DNA of 64,000 nucleotides, taken from an uncultured Allofournierella sp. GTDB taxonomy: Bacteria > Bacillota > Clostridia > Oscillospirales > Ruminococcaceae. Location of the stretch: positions 1-64,000 of the forward strand of contig CALWNE010000027.1 of assembly GCA_944382705.1 (NCBI GenBank), written 5' to 3'. This document shows positions 1 to 7,852 of the stretch, piece by piece (position 1 is the first letter of the stretch; the number at the start of each line of letters is the position of its first letter). The position numbers and the translations under genes are program-made. Under the pieces are notes generated by a model. The model made no database searches. It was not told the DNA's origin and saw only the letters and a program-made list of their open reading frames with translations.

Positions 1-525
1 ATCCAGCAGGTCCCGGCGCATAATAAACATATTAAAGCGGTGGCCGCTGGTGCGTTTCATCACCCGGTCATAGGCAGGCAGATAGTCCGGCCATTTGCGC
101 TCCAGAATGGCACGGGTCTGGTGCAAATCCTGGGCGTGATGTGCATGAATGTACTGGCTGTAATTGGTTTCAATCCAGTAGTGGCGCTTTTTGGGCAGCA
201 CAACGCCGGTTTGTTCCAGCATCCGTTCCAGTTCCGGCTGGCTGGCAATCCGCTGCCAGGGATTCTTCTCTCTGTGAATCGAGGCAAAATAGCGCCGGTA
301 GTGCACAAGGCCCAGGTACTGGCAGGGCACATTTTTCCAGCCCCAGTAGAGGGCGGTCAGCTCGCAATAATTGGGATTTTTGGCCGAGATGGACTCGCCC
401 TCATTATCCCGGCGGATGCCAGGCATCACCAGGGGCGGATGGAGGGCGGCTCCCACCTGAACAGGCAGGTAGACAGGGTCTTTGGGCAGCCGGGTGCTTT
501 TGTGCATGGCCACCAGAACTTTCAT
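1..525 (-). CDS. DUF4422 glycosyltransferase-like protein, C-terminus outside window
   Basis: The frame runs from an ATG at 525 leftward off the window edge, so 175 N-terminal residues are visible. An AGGAG-type ribosome binding site lies about 10 bases upstream. The family hallmarks are present: ALYWGWKN at about residues 58-65, GLVHYRRYF at 72-80 and NYSQYIHAHH at 121-130. DUF4422 proteins are found in capsule and exopolysaccharide loci and are thought to be glycosyltransferases; that role here is inferred from the family. A promoter-like sequence stands about 100 bases upstream, so this appears to be the first gene of a leftward unit. Donor and acceptor sugars cannot be predicted. Confidence 0.85.
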   Translation of the reverse strand, partial: MKVLVAMHKSTRLPKDPVYLPVQVGAALHPPLVMPGIRRDNEGESISAKNPNYCELTALYWGWKNVPCQYLGLVHYRRYFASIHREKNPWQRIASQPELERMLEQTGVVLPKKRHYWIETNYSQYIHAHHAQDLHQTRAILERKWPDYLPAYDRVMKRTSGHRFNMFIMRRDLLD

Positions 526-943
526 ATCCAATGTTTGCTCCTTCTCTCACAATTGGTGCCGCAAGCGGTAAGCTGCGGCGCCAGGATAGTCCAAGCTTGC
601 ACCACAAAAGGGCACAATTGTTTTTATGATACCCGATTTCGTCAAATCTTGCAATGCATTATTCTCTAGGGAGGGCCGCCTGCTTTGTGGAGGCAGCGGC
701 GGCAGGTGACTGATAATCTTTTTTGCAAAGAAAGTGGCTTAACTGTGGGCGGTTTTAATGCGTTGCAATGCCGAATTATGTGAAATTGAGACGGGGACAC
801 ACTTTACCGTGCAAAATTACTAAAACATATTGATTTTATCTGGAAATGAAACTATACTATCATTACAAACAAAACTTTGATTACGAACATTCCATGGACA
901 AACTAAAAAAGACCGGAAGGGCAGCTGCCCCTCCGGTCTTTTT
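526..943. other. Intergenic stretch of 418 bases
   Basis: No protein gene was recognised here. It holds the reverse-strand promoter at 626-654, a forward-strand promoter-like pair at 830-858 (TTGATT, 17 bases, TATACT) and the bidirectional terminator at 905-945. Confidence 0.6.
626..654 (-). promoter_or_regulatory. Sigma-A-type promoter for the DUF4422 gene
   Basis: On the reverse strand TTGCAA, 17 bases, TATCAT. The start site would fall near 619, giving a leader of about 95 bases containing a small hairpin (GCCGCA/TGCGGC arms) before the ribosome binding site. Confidence 0.5.
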
Positions 944-945
944 TT
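865..945 (+). ncRNA. Candidate small RNA of about 80 nt
   Basis: A sigma-A-like promoter at 830-858 (TTGATT-N17-TATACT) points at a strong hairpin followed by seven T at 910-945, with no recognisable gene between. The predicted transcript would start near 865. A 17-codon open frame from 894 runs into the hairpin, but it has no ribosome binding site. The terminator is shared with the reverse-strand DUF3825 gene, so the hairpin alone does not prove an RNA gene. Confidence 0.3.
905..945. terminator. Bidirectional intrinsic terminator
   Basis: The arms GACCGGA and TCCGGTC enclose an inner GGGCAGCTGCCC. T-runs stand on both sides (seven T to the right, six A to the left), so it can end the DUF3825 gene on the reverse strand and a forward transcript. 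Confidence 0.8.
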
Positions 946-1716
946 AATCTGCAAGCCAGTTTGATTCCGGCTTCATCACAAGCCGTGCTTTTTCGTAAGC
1001 CATCTCTTTGGTAAAAATCGTGTTTGCGCGGTACTGATTGGTAGCGGTTTTTTCAACAGCCAAAGCCATTGTTTCAAAGTTTCCATCCGCATTGGAGATT
1101 TTTATGGGAACAAGGTACATGATTTCGTTTTTATAAAACTGAGGAACCACCAGCCTGAGATTTCGCTTAATGCGTAATTTAGCTTCCTCAATCACTCCAA
1201 CAAGCAGCGTTTTCATGAGTGTTTTATTCATCTTTACCACCGATTCAATCCGTTCCCAGTTATCGTCAAGAATGTGATCGGTATTTATAATAATGTTATA
1301 ATCCGGGTTAAAGTACAGCTCCTCAAAATTGGTGGTGTATGTTGCCAGCAAAGGAATATCTGTAAAAACATTTAAAAAATCCCGGCTGCATTTATCTTTA
1401 AATTTTTTTAATACCCAAGGCTGAGCGCCTGCTTTGGTGTTTTTTCAAAAATGGCAATAATGTCGTTGCCGTTGGGGGTTAGCAGGCCGGTATTAAAGCA
1501 AGAGTGATTGCCGTCCGCAGAGATAAGCAGCTTATCCTGCTTGTAGCACTGTGAAAAAGTACCCAGAATGTAATTTCTCAAAACGCTATGTGGTTTTGCG
1601 TCATCAAAGCTCCACTTTTCTTCCTCTGCCAATTCGGCAAGATATCGCAGCATATTGTTAAAGCCTGTCTCTGTACCGCAAAACGCATAGGTAAACAAAC
1701 TGATATCGTCTGGCAC
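944..1716 (-). pseudogene. DUF3825 domain protein, broken by a one-base frameshift
   Basis: Two adjacent reverse-strand frames together make one DUF3825 protein. The first starts at a GTG at 1716, seven bases after a GAGGAGG site, and runs through SCFNTGL-type residues to FEK. The second continues with QPWVLKKF and ends at 944. They join if one base is restored in a run of six T at 1440-1445 (six A in the coding sense; seven would read FEKNTKAGAQPW), giving about 257 residues, a plausible full length. As written, translation stops at 1408. The cause could be a real mutation, slippage at the homopolymer or a sequencing error. The family function is unknown. Confidence 0.8.
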
Positions 1717-1845
1717 AAGCAATCCTCCTCGGGGCAATTTGGGCTGGCTTGTCGGCCCTTTACATGGGGATTAAACAGCATACTGTGGCCTAGCTGGATT
1801 AGGGGCAGCAAAGCTGCTGTTTTACAGCAAAAGTAGGTGTTTAAT

Positions 1846-1884
1846 GAAAAATCGGAGCAGGTATCCTGATACCTGCTCCGATTT
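1846..1884 (-). terminator. Terminator of tRNA-Leu(UAG)
   Basis: An almost perfect hairpin (arms AATCGGAGCAGGTATC / GATACCTGCTCCGATT) directly follows the tRNA 3' end and is followed by five T on the reverse strand. Confidence 0.85.
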
Positions 1885-1968
1885 GGTGCGGGTAACAGGA
1901 ATCGAACCTGCATGGATTGCTCCGCCAGATCCTAAGTCTGGTGCGTCTGCCAGTTCCGCCATACCCGC
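1884..1968 (-). tRNA. tRNA-Leu(UAG)
   Basis: Cloverleaf with acceptor GCGGGTA/TACCCGC, anticodon loop CTTAGGA (anticodon TAG), a long variable arm typical of class II leucine tRNAs, the T-loop GGTTCGATTCC and an encoded CCA at 1884-1886. It sits alone with its own promoter and terminator. Confidence 0.95.
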
Positions 1969-1980
1969 AAAACTGGTTCT

Positions 1981-2009
1981 AGTTTATCAGCTTGACGGGC
2001 GTTTGTCAA
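1981..2009 (-). promoter_or_regulatory. Promoter of tRNA-Leu(UAG)
   Basis: Reverse strand TTGACA, 17 bases, TAAACT, placed just upstream of the mature 5' end. Confidence 0.75.
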
Positions 2010-2090
2010 TGGATGAAGGTCACTCTATTTAAAAATATCCGGGAACAAGAAATGGGATTTTTTGGAGCACTGTTTTTTTTATAAATTGCA

Positions 2091-2097
2091 CATACTA
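2091..2097 (+). promoter_or_regulatory. Possible forespore-type -10 box before spoIVB
   Basis: CATACTA matches the -10 element of sigma-G promoters and lies 34 bases before the spoIVB start. Bacillus spoIVB is read by sigma-F/sigma-G. A matching -35 box is not clear, so this is tentative. Confidence 0.35.
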
Positions 2098-2130
2098 ACC
2101 AGGAACTTTATTAAAAGGAGAAGGATAGGT

Positions 2131-3357
2131 ATGAAAACATGGGCAAAACGAGGCTTGGCGGCTGTTTTGGCTGCCGGTCTTCTGGGGGCTGGCAGCTGGG
2201 GATACCTCTATTCCAAATTGCCGGACACCTTTCTGGTACCTCAGGGACAGGGCCTGGTATTGGCCCAACTGCCCTGGCTAAAGCCCCAGGCTGCACAGGG
2301 CGTGCAGTCGGTGGCTTTGGCTCAAACCGGCTCCAGTTACAATGTAACCCTTTCTGCTTTTGGGTGGCTGCCCATTAAGCAGGTGCGGGCGGTGGTGGTA
2401 GAGCAAAGAGCAGTTACCGTTTGCGGCACCCCTTTTGGCATTAAAATGTTTTCTCAGGGAGCTATGGTGGTGGGCTTTACCGATGTACAGCAGCTGGCCG
2501 GCAGTGCCAACCCAGCCAAGCGGGCGGGCCTGAGGATGGGAGACCGAATTTTGGCCATGGATGGAGTGACCACCAGCAGCAACGAGGAGGTGGCCCAGGT
2601 GATTCAAAACAGCCAGGGCCGTTCGGTAACGGTGCAGTACAGCCGGGATGGTCAAACCATGGAAACCCAGCTGGAGCCGGTGCAGGACGCTGAGACCGGC
2701 CGCTGGCTGGCAGGAATGTGGGTGCGGGATTCCTCGGCGGGGATTGGCACCCTTACCTTTGTGGAAAACAGCACCGGTATTTATGGAGGGCTGGGTCATG
2801 CCATCAGCGATGCCGACACCGGCGAGAGCATTGCCCTGCGCAGCGGCGAGATTGCCTCGGTTACCATCACCGGGGCGGTAAAGGGCGCCGCCGGAAGCCC
2901 CGGAGAATTGCAGGGGCGCTTTTTGACTGGCCTTGCACTGGGGGATATTCTTTCCAATGGTTCCAGCGGCGTGTATGGTCATTATTATGGTGCTGCTCCC
3001 GGCAAGGACTATTTGGCTGCTGCGGCCCAACAGGTGCACCAGGGCAGTGCGCAGATTTTGGCCACGGTGGAGGGTACCCAGCCCAAGCTTTACGATGCGG
3101 TCATCGAACGGGTATCCCTTACCGAGGATGACCCAAATCGTAACATGGTCATTAGGGTAACGGACCCGGAATTGCTGGACAAAACAGGGGGGATTGTGCA
3201 GGGCATGAGCGGGAGCCCTGTCATTCAGGACGGCCAGTGGGTAGGTGCAGTGACCCATGTTCTGGTAAACGACCCAACCCGGGGTTATGGCATCTTTGCA
3301 GAGAATATGCTGAATGCGGCAGACCAGGCAGAGCAAGGGTCAAAATCACAATCTTAA
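2131..3357 (+). CDS. spoIVB: SpoIVB peptidase, stage IV sporulation protein B
   Basis: 408 residues. The ATG at 2131 follows AAGGAGAAGG; an upstream in-frame ATG lacks a site. Order: a short cytoplasmic start, one membrane segment (about 8-28), a PDZ domain (about 110-185) and an S55 serine peptidase domain. GLGH near residue 223 and GMSGSP near 360 mark the probable catalytic His and Ser, and the following GAVTHVLVNDPTRGYGIF stretch is typical. In Bacillus, SpoIVB is made in the forespore and cleaves SpoIVFA, which starts pro-sigma-K processing in the mother cell. It sits directly before spo0A, a conserved pairing in Clostridia. Length is normal for the family. Confidence 0.96.
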   Translation: MKTWAKRGLAAVLAAGLLGAGSWGYLYSKLPDTFLVPQGQGLVLAQLPWLKPQAAQGVQSVALAQTGSSYNVTLSAFGWLPIKQVRAVVVEQRAVTVCGTPFGIKMFSQGAMVVGFTDVQQLAGSANPAKRAGLRMGDRILAMDGVTTSSNEEVAQVIQNSQGRSVTVQYSRDGQTMETQLEPVQDAETGRWLAGMWVRDSSAGIGTLTFVENSTGIYGGLGHAISDADTGESIALRSGEIASVTITGAVKGAAGSPGELQGRFLTGLALGDILSNGSSGVYGHYYGAAPGKDYLAAAAQQVHQGSAQILATVEGTQPKLYDAVIERVSLTEDDPNRNMVIRVTDPELLDKTGGIVQGMSGSPVIQDGQWVGAVTHVLVNDPTRGYGIFAENMLNAADQAEQGSKSQS

Positions 3358-3410
3358 CCAAGCAATTTACCAGTTGTTTTAAATTGGTGGGAAAAACTGG
3401 AATAAAATGG

Positions 3411-3439
3411 TTGCATGAATTGGTAATATCTGGTATAAT
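3411..3439 (+). promoter_or_regulatory. Promoter of spo0A
   Basis: TTGCAT, 17 bases, TATAAT with an extended TGG before the -10 box. The ATG lies 66 bases further on. It gives spo0A a vegetative promoter separate from spoIVB. Confidence 0.65.
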
Positions 3440-3504
3440 CAAAAACAATCGAGGAACAACCCTAAAATTTTTAATAATTTTAAATCATACAGGAGGAAGA
3501 ATGT

Positions 3505-4257
3505 ATGGAGTCGATGAAGTTTTTGATGACGGAGCTGGGAGACCGGATGACCCTGGAGTGCACCACGGCCATGAAGGAAAAAGGAATTGAAACCATTGTA
3601 TGCCAGCGGGATGGCCATGCAGTGCTGGAGGCACTGCAACGCTACCAACCCCAGGCGGTACTGCTGGAAGCATTTATGCCTGGCCTGGATGCAGTGGCGG
3701 TAAAAAACCGGTACGAAGCACAGGGAGGTCAGGCACTGTTTTTTGCCATGGGCACCATGCAAAGCGAGCAGATGGAGCGGGAACTGCTGGAAAATGGCTT
3801 TGCCTTTTATTATGTAAAGCCCTTTGAGGCCCAAACCCTGGCCAACCGTACCGCAAAGGCACTGGGCCGGCAGTACTCCCAGCGGCAGATTGGCACCAGC
3901 AACGACGAGGTGCGGGTTACCAACATCCTGCATCAGATTGGAGTGCCCGCCCATATTAAGGGTTACCAATTTTTGCGGGATGCCATTCTGCTTACCATTG
4001 GTGACCAGGATTATATCAACGCAGTAACCAAGCGCCTGTACCCGGAAATTGCCCAGCAGAACGGCACCACCGCCAGCCGGGTGGAGCGTGCCATCCGCCA
4101 TGCCATCGAGGTGGCTTGGGACCGGGGCGATGTGGATACCCTCAACAGCTATTTTGGCTATACCATTCATAATTTGCGGGGCAAGCCCACCAACAGCGAG
4201 TTTGTGGCCATGATCAGCGACCGGATGCGCTTAGATAAAAAACAGCAGCTGGTGTGA
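3505..4257 (+). CDS. spo0A: Spo0A-type sporulation regulator with degenerate receiver
   Basis: 250 residues; the ATG at 3505 follows AGGAGG by eight bases. The C-terminal DNA-binding domain is textbook Spo0A (ILHQIGVPAHIKGY, TTASRVERAIRHAIEVAW, KPTNSEFVAMI). The N-terminal receiver fold is recognisable, but its phosphorylation pocket is eroded: the acceptor Asp of the usual VLDxxMP motif is Glu55 (LLEAFMP), the acidic pair near the start reads Thr-Glu, and the conserved Thr is Ala. Lys105 (VKPFE) remains. A Glu can mimic phospho-Asp, so the protein may be constitutively active or controlled another way; this is inference. The neighbour spoIVB supports orthology. Confidence 0.93.
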   Translation: MESMKFLMTELGDRMTLECTTAMKEKGIETIVCQRDGHAVLEALQRYQPQAVLLEAFMPGLDAVAVKNRYEAQGGQALFFAMGTMQSEQMERELLENGFAFYYVKPFEAQTLANRTAKALGRQYSQRQIGTSNDEVRVTNILHQIGVPAHIKGYQFLRDAILLTIGDQDYINAVTKRLYPEIAQQNGTTASRVERAIRHAIEVAWDRGDVDTLNSYFGYTIHNLRGKPTNSEFVAMISDRMRLDKKQQLV

Positions 4258-4278
4258 TATCTGCGGGGTATGCTGTAA

Positions 4279-4326
4279 ACCTCAGTCTGTCTTGCTTATG
4301 CAAGATGGGACTGGGGTCTTTTTTTT
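4279..4326 (+). terminator. Terminator after spo0A
   Basis: The arms ACCTCAGTC and GACTGGGGT enclose an inner TCTTGC/GCAAGA stem, followed by eight T. Confidence 0.85.
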
Positions 4327-4349
4327 GGTGCTAGGGGATGTGGCGGCGG

Positions 4350-4378
4350 TGGATTTTTGAAAAAAAATACAGTATAAT
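4350..4378 (+). promoter_or_regulatory. Possible promoter of ispDF
   Basis: Perfect TATAAT at 4373 with a weak TGGATT 17 bases upstream; the ispDF start codon lies 73 bases downstream. Confidence 0.45.
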
Positions 4379-4450
4379 AGGGGCAACTGTTGCAATCGAA
4401 GGATGTGGGGTGCACAAAGCTGTGCAAACCCTTACAGGGAGGATATACAT

Positions 4451-5566
4451 ATGGGTGATACCATTACCGCAGTAATTGTGGCGGCGGGCAGTTCCAGCCG
4501 CATGGGCTTTGACAAACTGGCATGGAAGCTTCCGGGCGGCCGCACTGTACTGGAAACCAGCCTGCTTGCCTTTGACCAGCATCCGGACATTACGGATCTG
4601 GTGGTGGTGTACGGCAAAAACTTGCAGCTGGCCCAGCAGGCTGCCCAGCTGTGCCAAAAGCCGGTGCAGCTGGTGGAGGGAGGCGCTGAGCGGGCCGTTA
4701 GTGTGACAAACGGTGTGCGGGCTGCCCAGGGCCGGTATGTGGCCATTCACGATGGCGCACGCCCCTTTGTAAGCCAGCGGCTCATCCACGATGTGATTGA
4801 GGCCGCTTGCCGGTGGGGTGCAGCTGCCCCCGCTGTGCCGGTGAAGGACACCATCAAGCAGGCGCAGGAGCAGCTGGTACAGGGCACCCCCCCACGCAGC
4901 ACCCTGTTTGCGGTGCAGACCCCTCAGTGCTTTGAACAGGCCCGGTACCTGGAACTGGCAGACGGGCAGGGCAATGAGCTGCTTACCGATGACTGCCAGC
5001 TGTACGAACAAGCCGGTTTGCCGGTGTATCTGACCCAGGGGGAATACGAGAACTACAAAATTACCACCCCGGACGACTTGAAGGAGGAACGAGCAATGCG
5101 CATTGGCCATGGTTACGATGTACACCAGCTGGTGGAAGGCCGCAAACTGATTTTGGGCGGCGTGGAAATTGCCTATGAAAAGGGGCTGAAGGGCCACTCC
5201 GATGCAGATGTGCTGGCCCATGCGGTGATGGATGCCTTGCTGGGCGCTGCTGCTTTGGGCGACATTGGCAAACACTTCCCGGATACCGACCCTGCCTACA
5301 AAGGGGCAGACAGCCTGGTGCTGGCGCACCATGTGGCCCAGCTGCTGGGCAAAGAGGGCTGGAGCATTGGCAATGTGGATGCGACCATCCTGTGCCAAGC
5401 CCCCAAGCTGGCACCCCACATTCCCACCATGCGCAGCAATCTTGCCCAGGCACTGGGGGTTGAGGTGGATGCGGTCAGCGTAAAGGCCACCACAGAGGAG
5501 CATCTGGGCTTTACCGGCGCAGGGCAGGGCATTGCAGTGCACGCCGTGGCGCTGATTCAGCGGTAA
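4451..5566 (+). CDS. ispDF: Bifunctional IspD/IspF enzyme of the MEP pathway
   Basis: 371 residues; the ATG at 4451 follows GGGAGGATA. Residues 1 to about 212 are 2-C-methylerythritol 4-phosphate cytidylyltransferase (AAGSSSRMG nucleotide-binding loop with the following Lys). Residues 216-371 are the 2,4-cyclodiphosphate synthase (GHGYDVH metal ligands, HSDADVLAHA, DIGKHFPDTD). Together they carry out steps 3 and 5 of isoprenoid precursor synthesis; IspE, the step between, is not in the window. The junction (DLKEERA-M) is encoded by AAGGAGGAACGAGCA-ATG, a complete ribosome binding site and start at 5081-5098, so free IspF could also be made. The fusion probably arose by loss of the ispD stop codon. 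Confidence 0.95.
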   Translation: MGDTITAVIVAAGSSSRMGFDKLAWKLPGGRTVLETSLLAFDQHPDITDLVVVYGKNLQLAQQAAQLCQKPVQLVEGGAERAVSVTNGVRAAQGRYVAIHDGARPFVSQRLIHDVIEAACRWGAAAPAVPVKDTIKQAQEQLVQGTPPRSTLFAVQTPQCFEQARYLELADGQGNELLTDDCQLYEQAGLPVYLTQGEYENYKITTPDDLKEERAMRIGHGYDVHQLVEGRKLILGGVEIAYEKGLKGHSDADVLAHAVMDALLGAAALGDIGKHFPDTDPAYKGADSLVLAHHVAQLLGKEGWSIGNVDATILCQAPKLAPHIPTMRSNLAQALGVEVDAVSVKATTEEHLGFTGAGQGIAVHAVALIQR

Positions 5567-5584
5567 GCGGCCGGGTGAAATAGG

Positions 5585-5613
5585 TTTTCAAACCTTTATT
5601 CCTATGGTATACT
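5585..5613 (+). promoter_or_regulatory. Promoter of the cdaA operon
   Basis: TTTTCA, 17 bases, TATACT with an extended TGG. It is the only good promoter seen before the long gene run that starts with cdaA. Confidence 0.55.
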
Positions 5614-5689
5614 AAAAGATGAGAATTTTTTACCATGTGCCCCTCCTGCCCCGGCAGGATGGCCAACAATGAGAACAGGAGGGCTTTTT

Positions 5690-6586
5690 GTGGCAAATGG
5701 CCTGGATGGAGGACTGCTGAGTATTGTGGATAAGGTGGTAAGCAATCTTACCACCATCTGGCAGCAGCCTCTTAATATTTTGGATATTTTAATTGTGGCG
5801 TTTGCGGTGTATCAGCTGTTTGCAGTAGTGCGCAAAACCCGTGCCGGTCAGCTGGCAAAGGGGGCCATTGTGCTGCTGCTGATTTACGCCATTGCATTTT
5901 TGTTTGACCTGCGCACCGTGGCCTGGATTATGAGCAATGTGCTGCAAATTGGTGTGCTGGCGCTGGTGGTGCTGTTTCAGCCAGAACTGCGCCGTGCTCT
6001 GGAGCAGATGGGCCGTACCGACAAATGGATGGCCCGTATGCTGCGCAGCCGCAAGATGGACCCCGGCCTGCGGGAAGCCTGGCAGAATGCCTGCCTGGCC
6101 ATCTGCGATGCGGCAGAGCAGCTTTCGGATACCCGCACAGGTGCGCTGATTGTGCTGGAGCGCAGCACCAACCTTTCGGAAATTATTCGCACCGGCACCC
6201 CGCTGAACGCAGATGTAAACCGGGAAATGCTGGGGACCATCTTTTACGAGGGCACTCCGCTGCATGACGGTGCGGTGGTGGTGCGGGACGGCATTTTAAA
6301 AGCTGCCGGTTGCGTACTGCCCCTTTCCGACAACCTGGAAATTGGCAAAGACATGGGCACCCGTCACCGGGCCGCCCTTGGCATGAGCGAAAACTCTGAT
6401 GCCGTGGTGGTTGTGGTGAGCGAGGAAACCGGCATTATCTCCCTGGCAAAGAACGGCGTGCTGATTCGCCGGTTGGACCGTCAGAACCTATTCGACCTGC
6501 TGCAGGAGGAATTGGTGCCTGCCGAGCAGGAGAAGCCGCAAAAACAATCGTTCTGGAGAAAAAAGAATGGAAAACAAACAAGCTAA
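5690..6586 (+). CDS. cdaA: Diadenylate cyclase CdaA
   Basis: 298 residues from the GTG at 5690, which stands six bases after AGGAGGG; an in-frame ATG at 5669 has a poorer site. Three hydrophobic segments fill roughly residues 25-100, followed by the DAC catalytic domain with the DGA motif (TPLHDGAVVV) and the RHR motif (GTRHRAALG). The enzyme joins two ATP into cyclic di-AMP, the second messenger for potassium and osmotic control and wall homeostasis. It overlaps cdaR by 20 bases, the usual Firmicute arrangement, and the two products interact at the membrane. glmM, often third in this operon, is absent. Confidence 0.95.
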   Translation: MANGLDGGLLSIVDKVVSNLTTIWQQPLNILDILIVAFAVYQLFAVVRKTRAGQLAKGAIVLLLIYAIAFLFDLRTVAWIMSNVLQIGVLALVVLFQPELRRALEQMGRTDKWMARMLRSRKMDPGLREAWQNACLAICDAAEQLSDTRTGALIVLERSTNLSEIIRTGTPLNADVNREMLGTIFYEGTPLHDGAVVVRDGILKAAGCVLPLSDNLEIGKDMGTRHRAALGMSENSDAVVVVVSEETGIISLAKNGVLIRRLDRQNLFDLLQEELVPAEQEKPQKQSFWRKKNGKQTS

Positions 6587-7841
6587 AACCATCTGGGATG
6601 ACCGGCGGATTACCATTCCCCTGTCACTGTTGATTGCATTGGTGCTGTGGATGGTAGTTACCCTGTTCATCAATCCCAATTCCACCCAGCTGCTGAGCGG
6701 CGTACCGGTGGATTTTAATTACAATTCTTCGGTTTACATCAACCAGCAGCTGGATATTGTGAACAATCCCCAGCAAAAGGTTACTCTGCGGCTCAGCGGC
6801 GATGGATATCAGGTAACCAAGGCCAAGGCAGAGGATTTTCAGGTGTATCCGGATTATTCCATGGTAACCAGCGCCGGAGAGGTAGAACTGGCTTTGCGGG
6901 TGCGGGTGCTGAACAGCAACCTGAACATTACCGCTTCGGTGGTAAACCCGGAGCGGGTCAGCGTGGTGTTTGATAAGGTGGAGGAAAAGACCTTTAAGGT
7001 AGAGGTGCAAACCCAGAACCTTACCGTGGCCGATGGCTATGTGCTGCAGGGCACCGTAGCCAGCCCAACCACTGTTACTGTGCAGGGCCCAGTCAGTGAG
7101 GTGGATCAGATCCAGTCCATTGTGGCTCGCATTGAACCCAGTGCTGATTTGGAGAATATGTCCGAAACTAAAATCAAAACAGTGGAGCTGCTGCCTTTGG
7201 ATGAGGCGGGCAATCCCCTGGAGCTGCAATACACCACCCTGGACAACACCATGGCGGAGGTAACACTTACCATTTACCAAACCAAGGAACTGCCGCTCAA
7301 GATAAACTTCATCAACACCCCCGACGGCTTTGATGTAAACAGCCTGCAATACACCCTCTCCCAGGATAGCCTGGTGGTAAGCGGTATGCCGGAAACTCTG
7401 GCAAACCTCACCGAACTGGCAGTAAGCGATTTTGACCTGTCCAGCTTTACCATGGGGCATTCTTACAGCCTGAATGTGAACCTGCCCAAGGGGGTAGAGA
7501 GCAAGAGCAACATCAAAACCATTACCCTCAGCTTTGACAGCAGCAATCTGGCCACCCGAACCCTGAATGTAACCAACATTCGCACCATCAATGTACCGGC
7601 AAACTATCAGGTGGAGATACAGGACGAGCGCATCGAAAATGTAACCCTGATTGGCCCCAAGGATGTGATTGAATCCCTGTCGCCCTCCAGCGTTGTGGCA
7701 ACAGTGGACATGAGTCAAAGCCAGGTGGTCACCGGCACCGAAAATCTGTCGGTGAGCATCTCGGTGCCCTCTGCCAACACGGTATTTGCTCAGGGCAGCT
7801 ATCTGGCAGAGTGCTCCATTACAGTAAAATCCGGGAGCTGA
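6567..7841 (+). CDS. cdaR: CdaA regulator CdaR (YbbR-domain protein)
   Basis: 424 residues with a single N-terminal membrane anchor (about 17-36, IPLSLLIALVLWMVVTLF) followed by several extracellular YbbR repeats of about 80-90 residues rich in beta-strand and in VxGP-type turns (VQGPVSEVD, LIGPKDVIE). CdaR modulates CdaA activity in other Firmicutes. The start overlaps the end of cdaA, implying translational coupling, and GGAGA precedes the ATG. Confidence 0.92.
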   Translation: MENKQAKTIWDDRRITIPLSLLIALVLWMVVTLFINPNSTQLLSGVPVDFNYNSSVYINQQLDIVNNPQQKVTLRLSGDGYQVTKAKAEDFQVYPDYSMVTSAGEVELALRVRVLNSNLNITASVVNPERVSVVFDKVEEKTFKVEVQTQNLTVADGYVLQGTVASPTTVTVQGPVSEVDQIQSIVARIEPSADLENMSETKIKTVELLPLDEAGNPLELQYTTLDNTMAEVTLTIYQTKELPLKINFINTPDGFDVNSLQYTLSQDSLVVSGMPETLANLTELAVSDFDLSSFTMGHSYSLNVNLPKGVESKSNIKTITLSFDSSNLATRTLNVTNIRTINVPANYQVEIQDERIENVTLIGPKDVIESLSPSSVVATVDMSQSQVVTGTENLSVSISVPSANTVFAQGSYLAECSITVKSGS

Positions 7842-7852
7842 ACCAAACCATT

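Noticed and set aside
894..947. Small protein gene in the candidate RNA
   Set aside because: The 17-codon frame lacks a ribosome binding site and its second half is the terminator hairpin.
5669..5689. Upstream ATG start for cdaA
   Set aside because: The ATG has a poor site, whereas the GTG at 5690 is ideally spaced from AGGAGGG that lies inside the longer frame.
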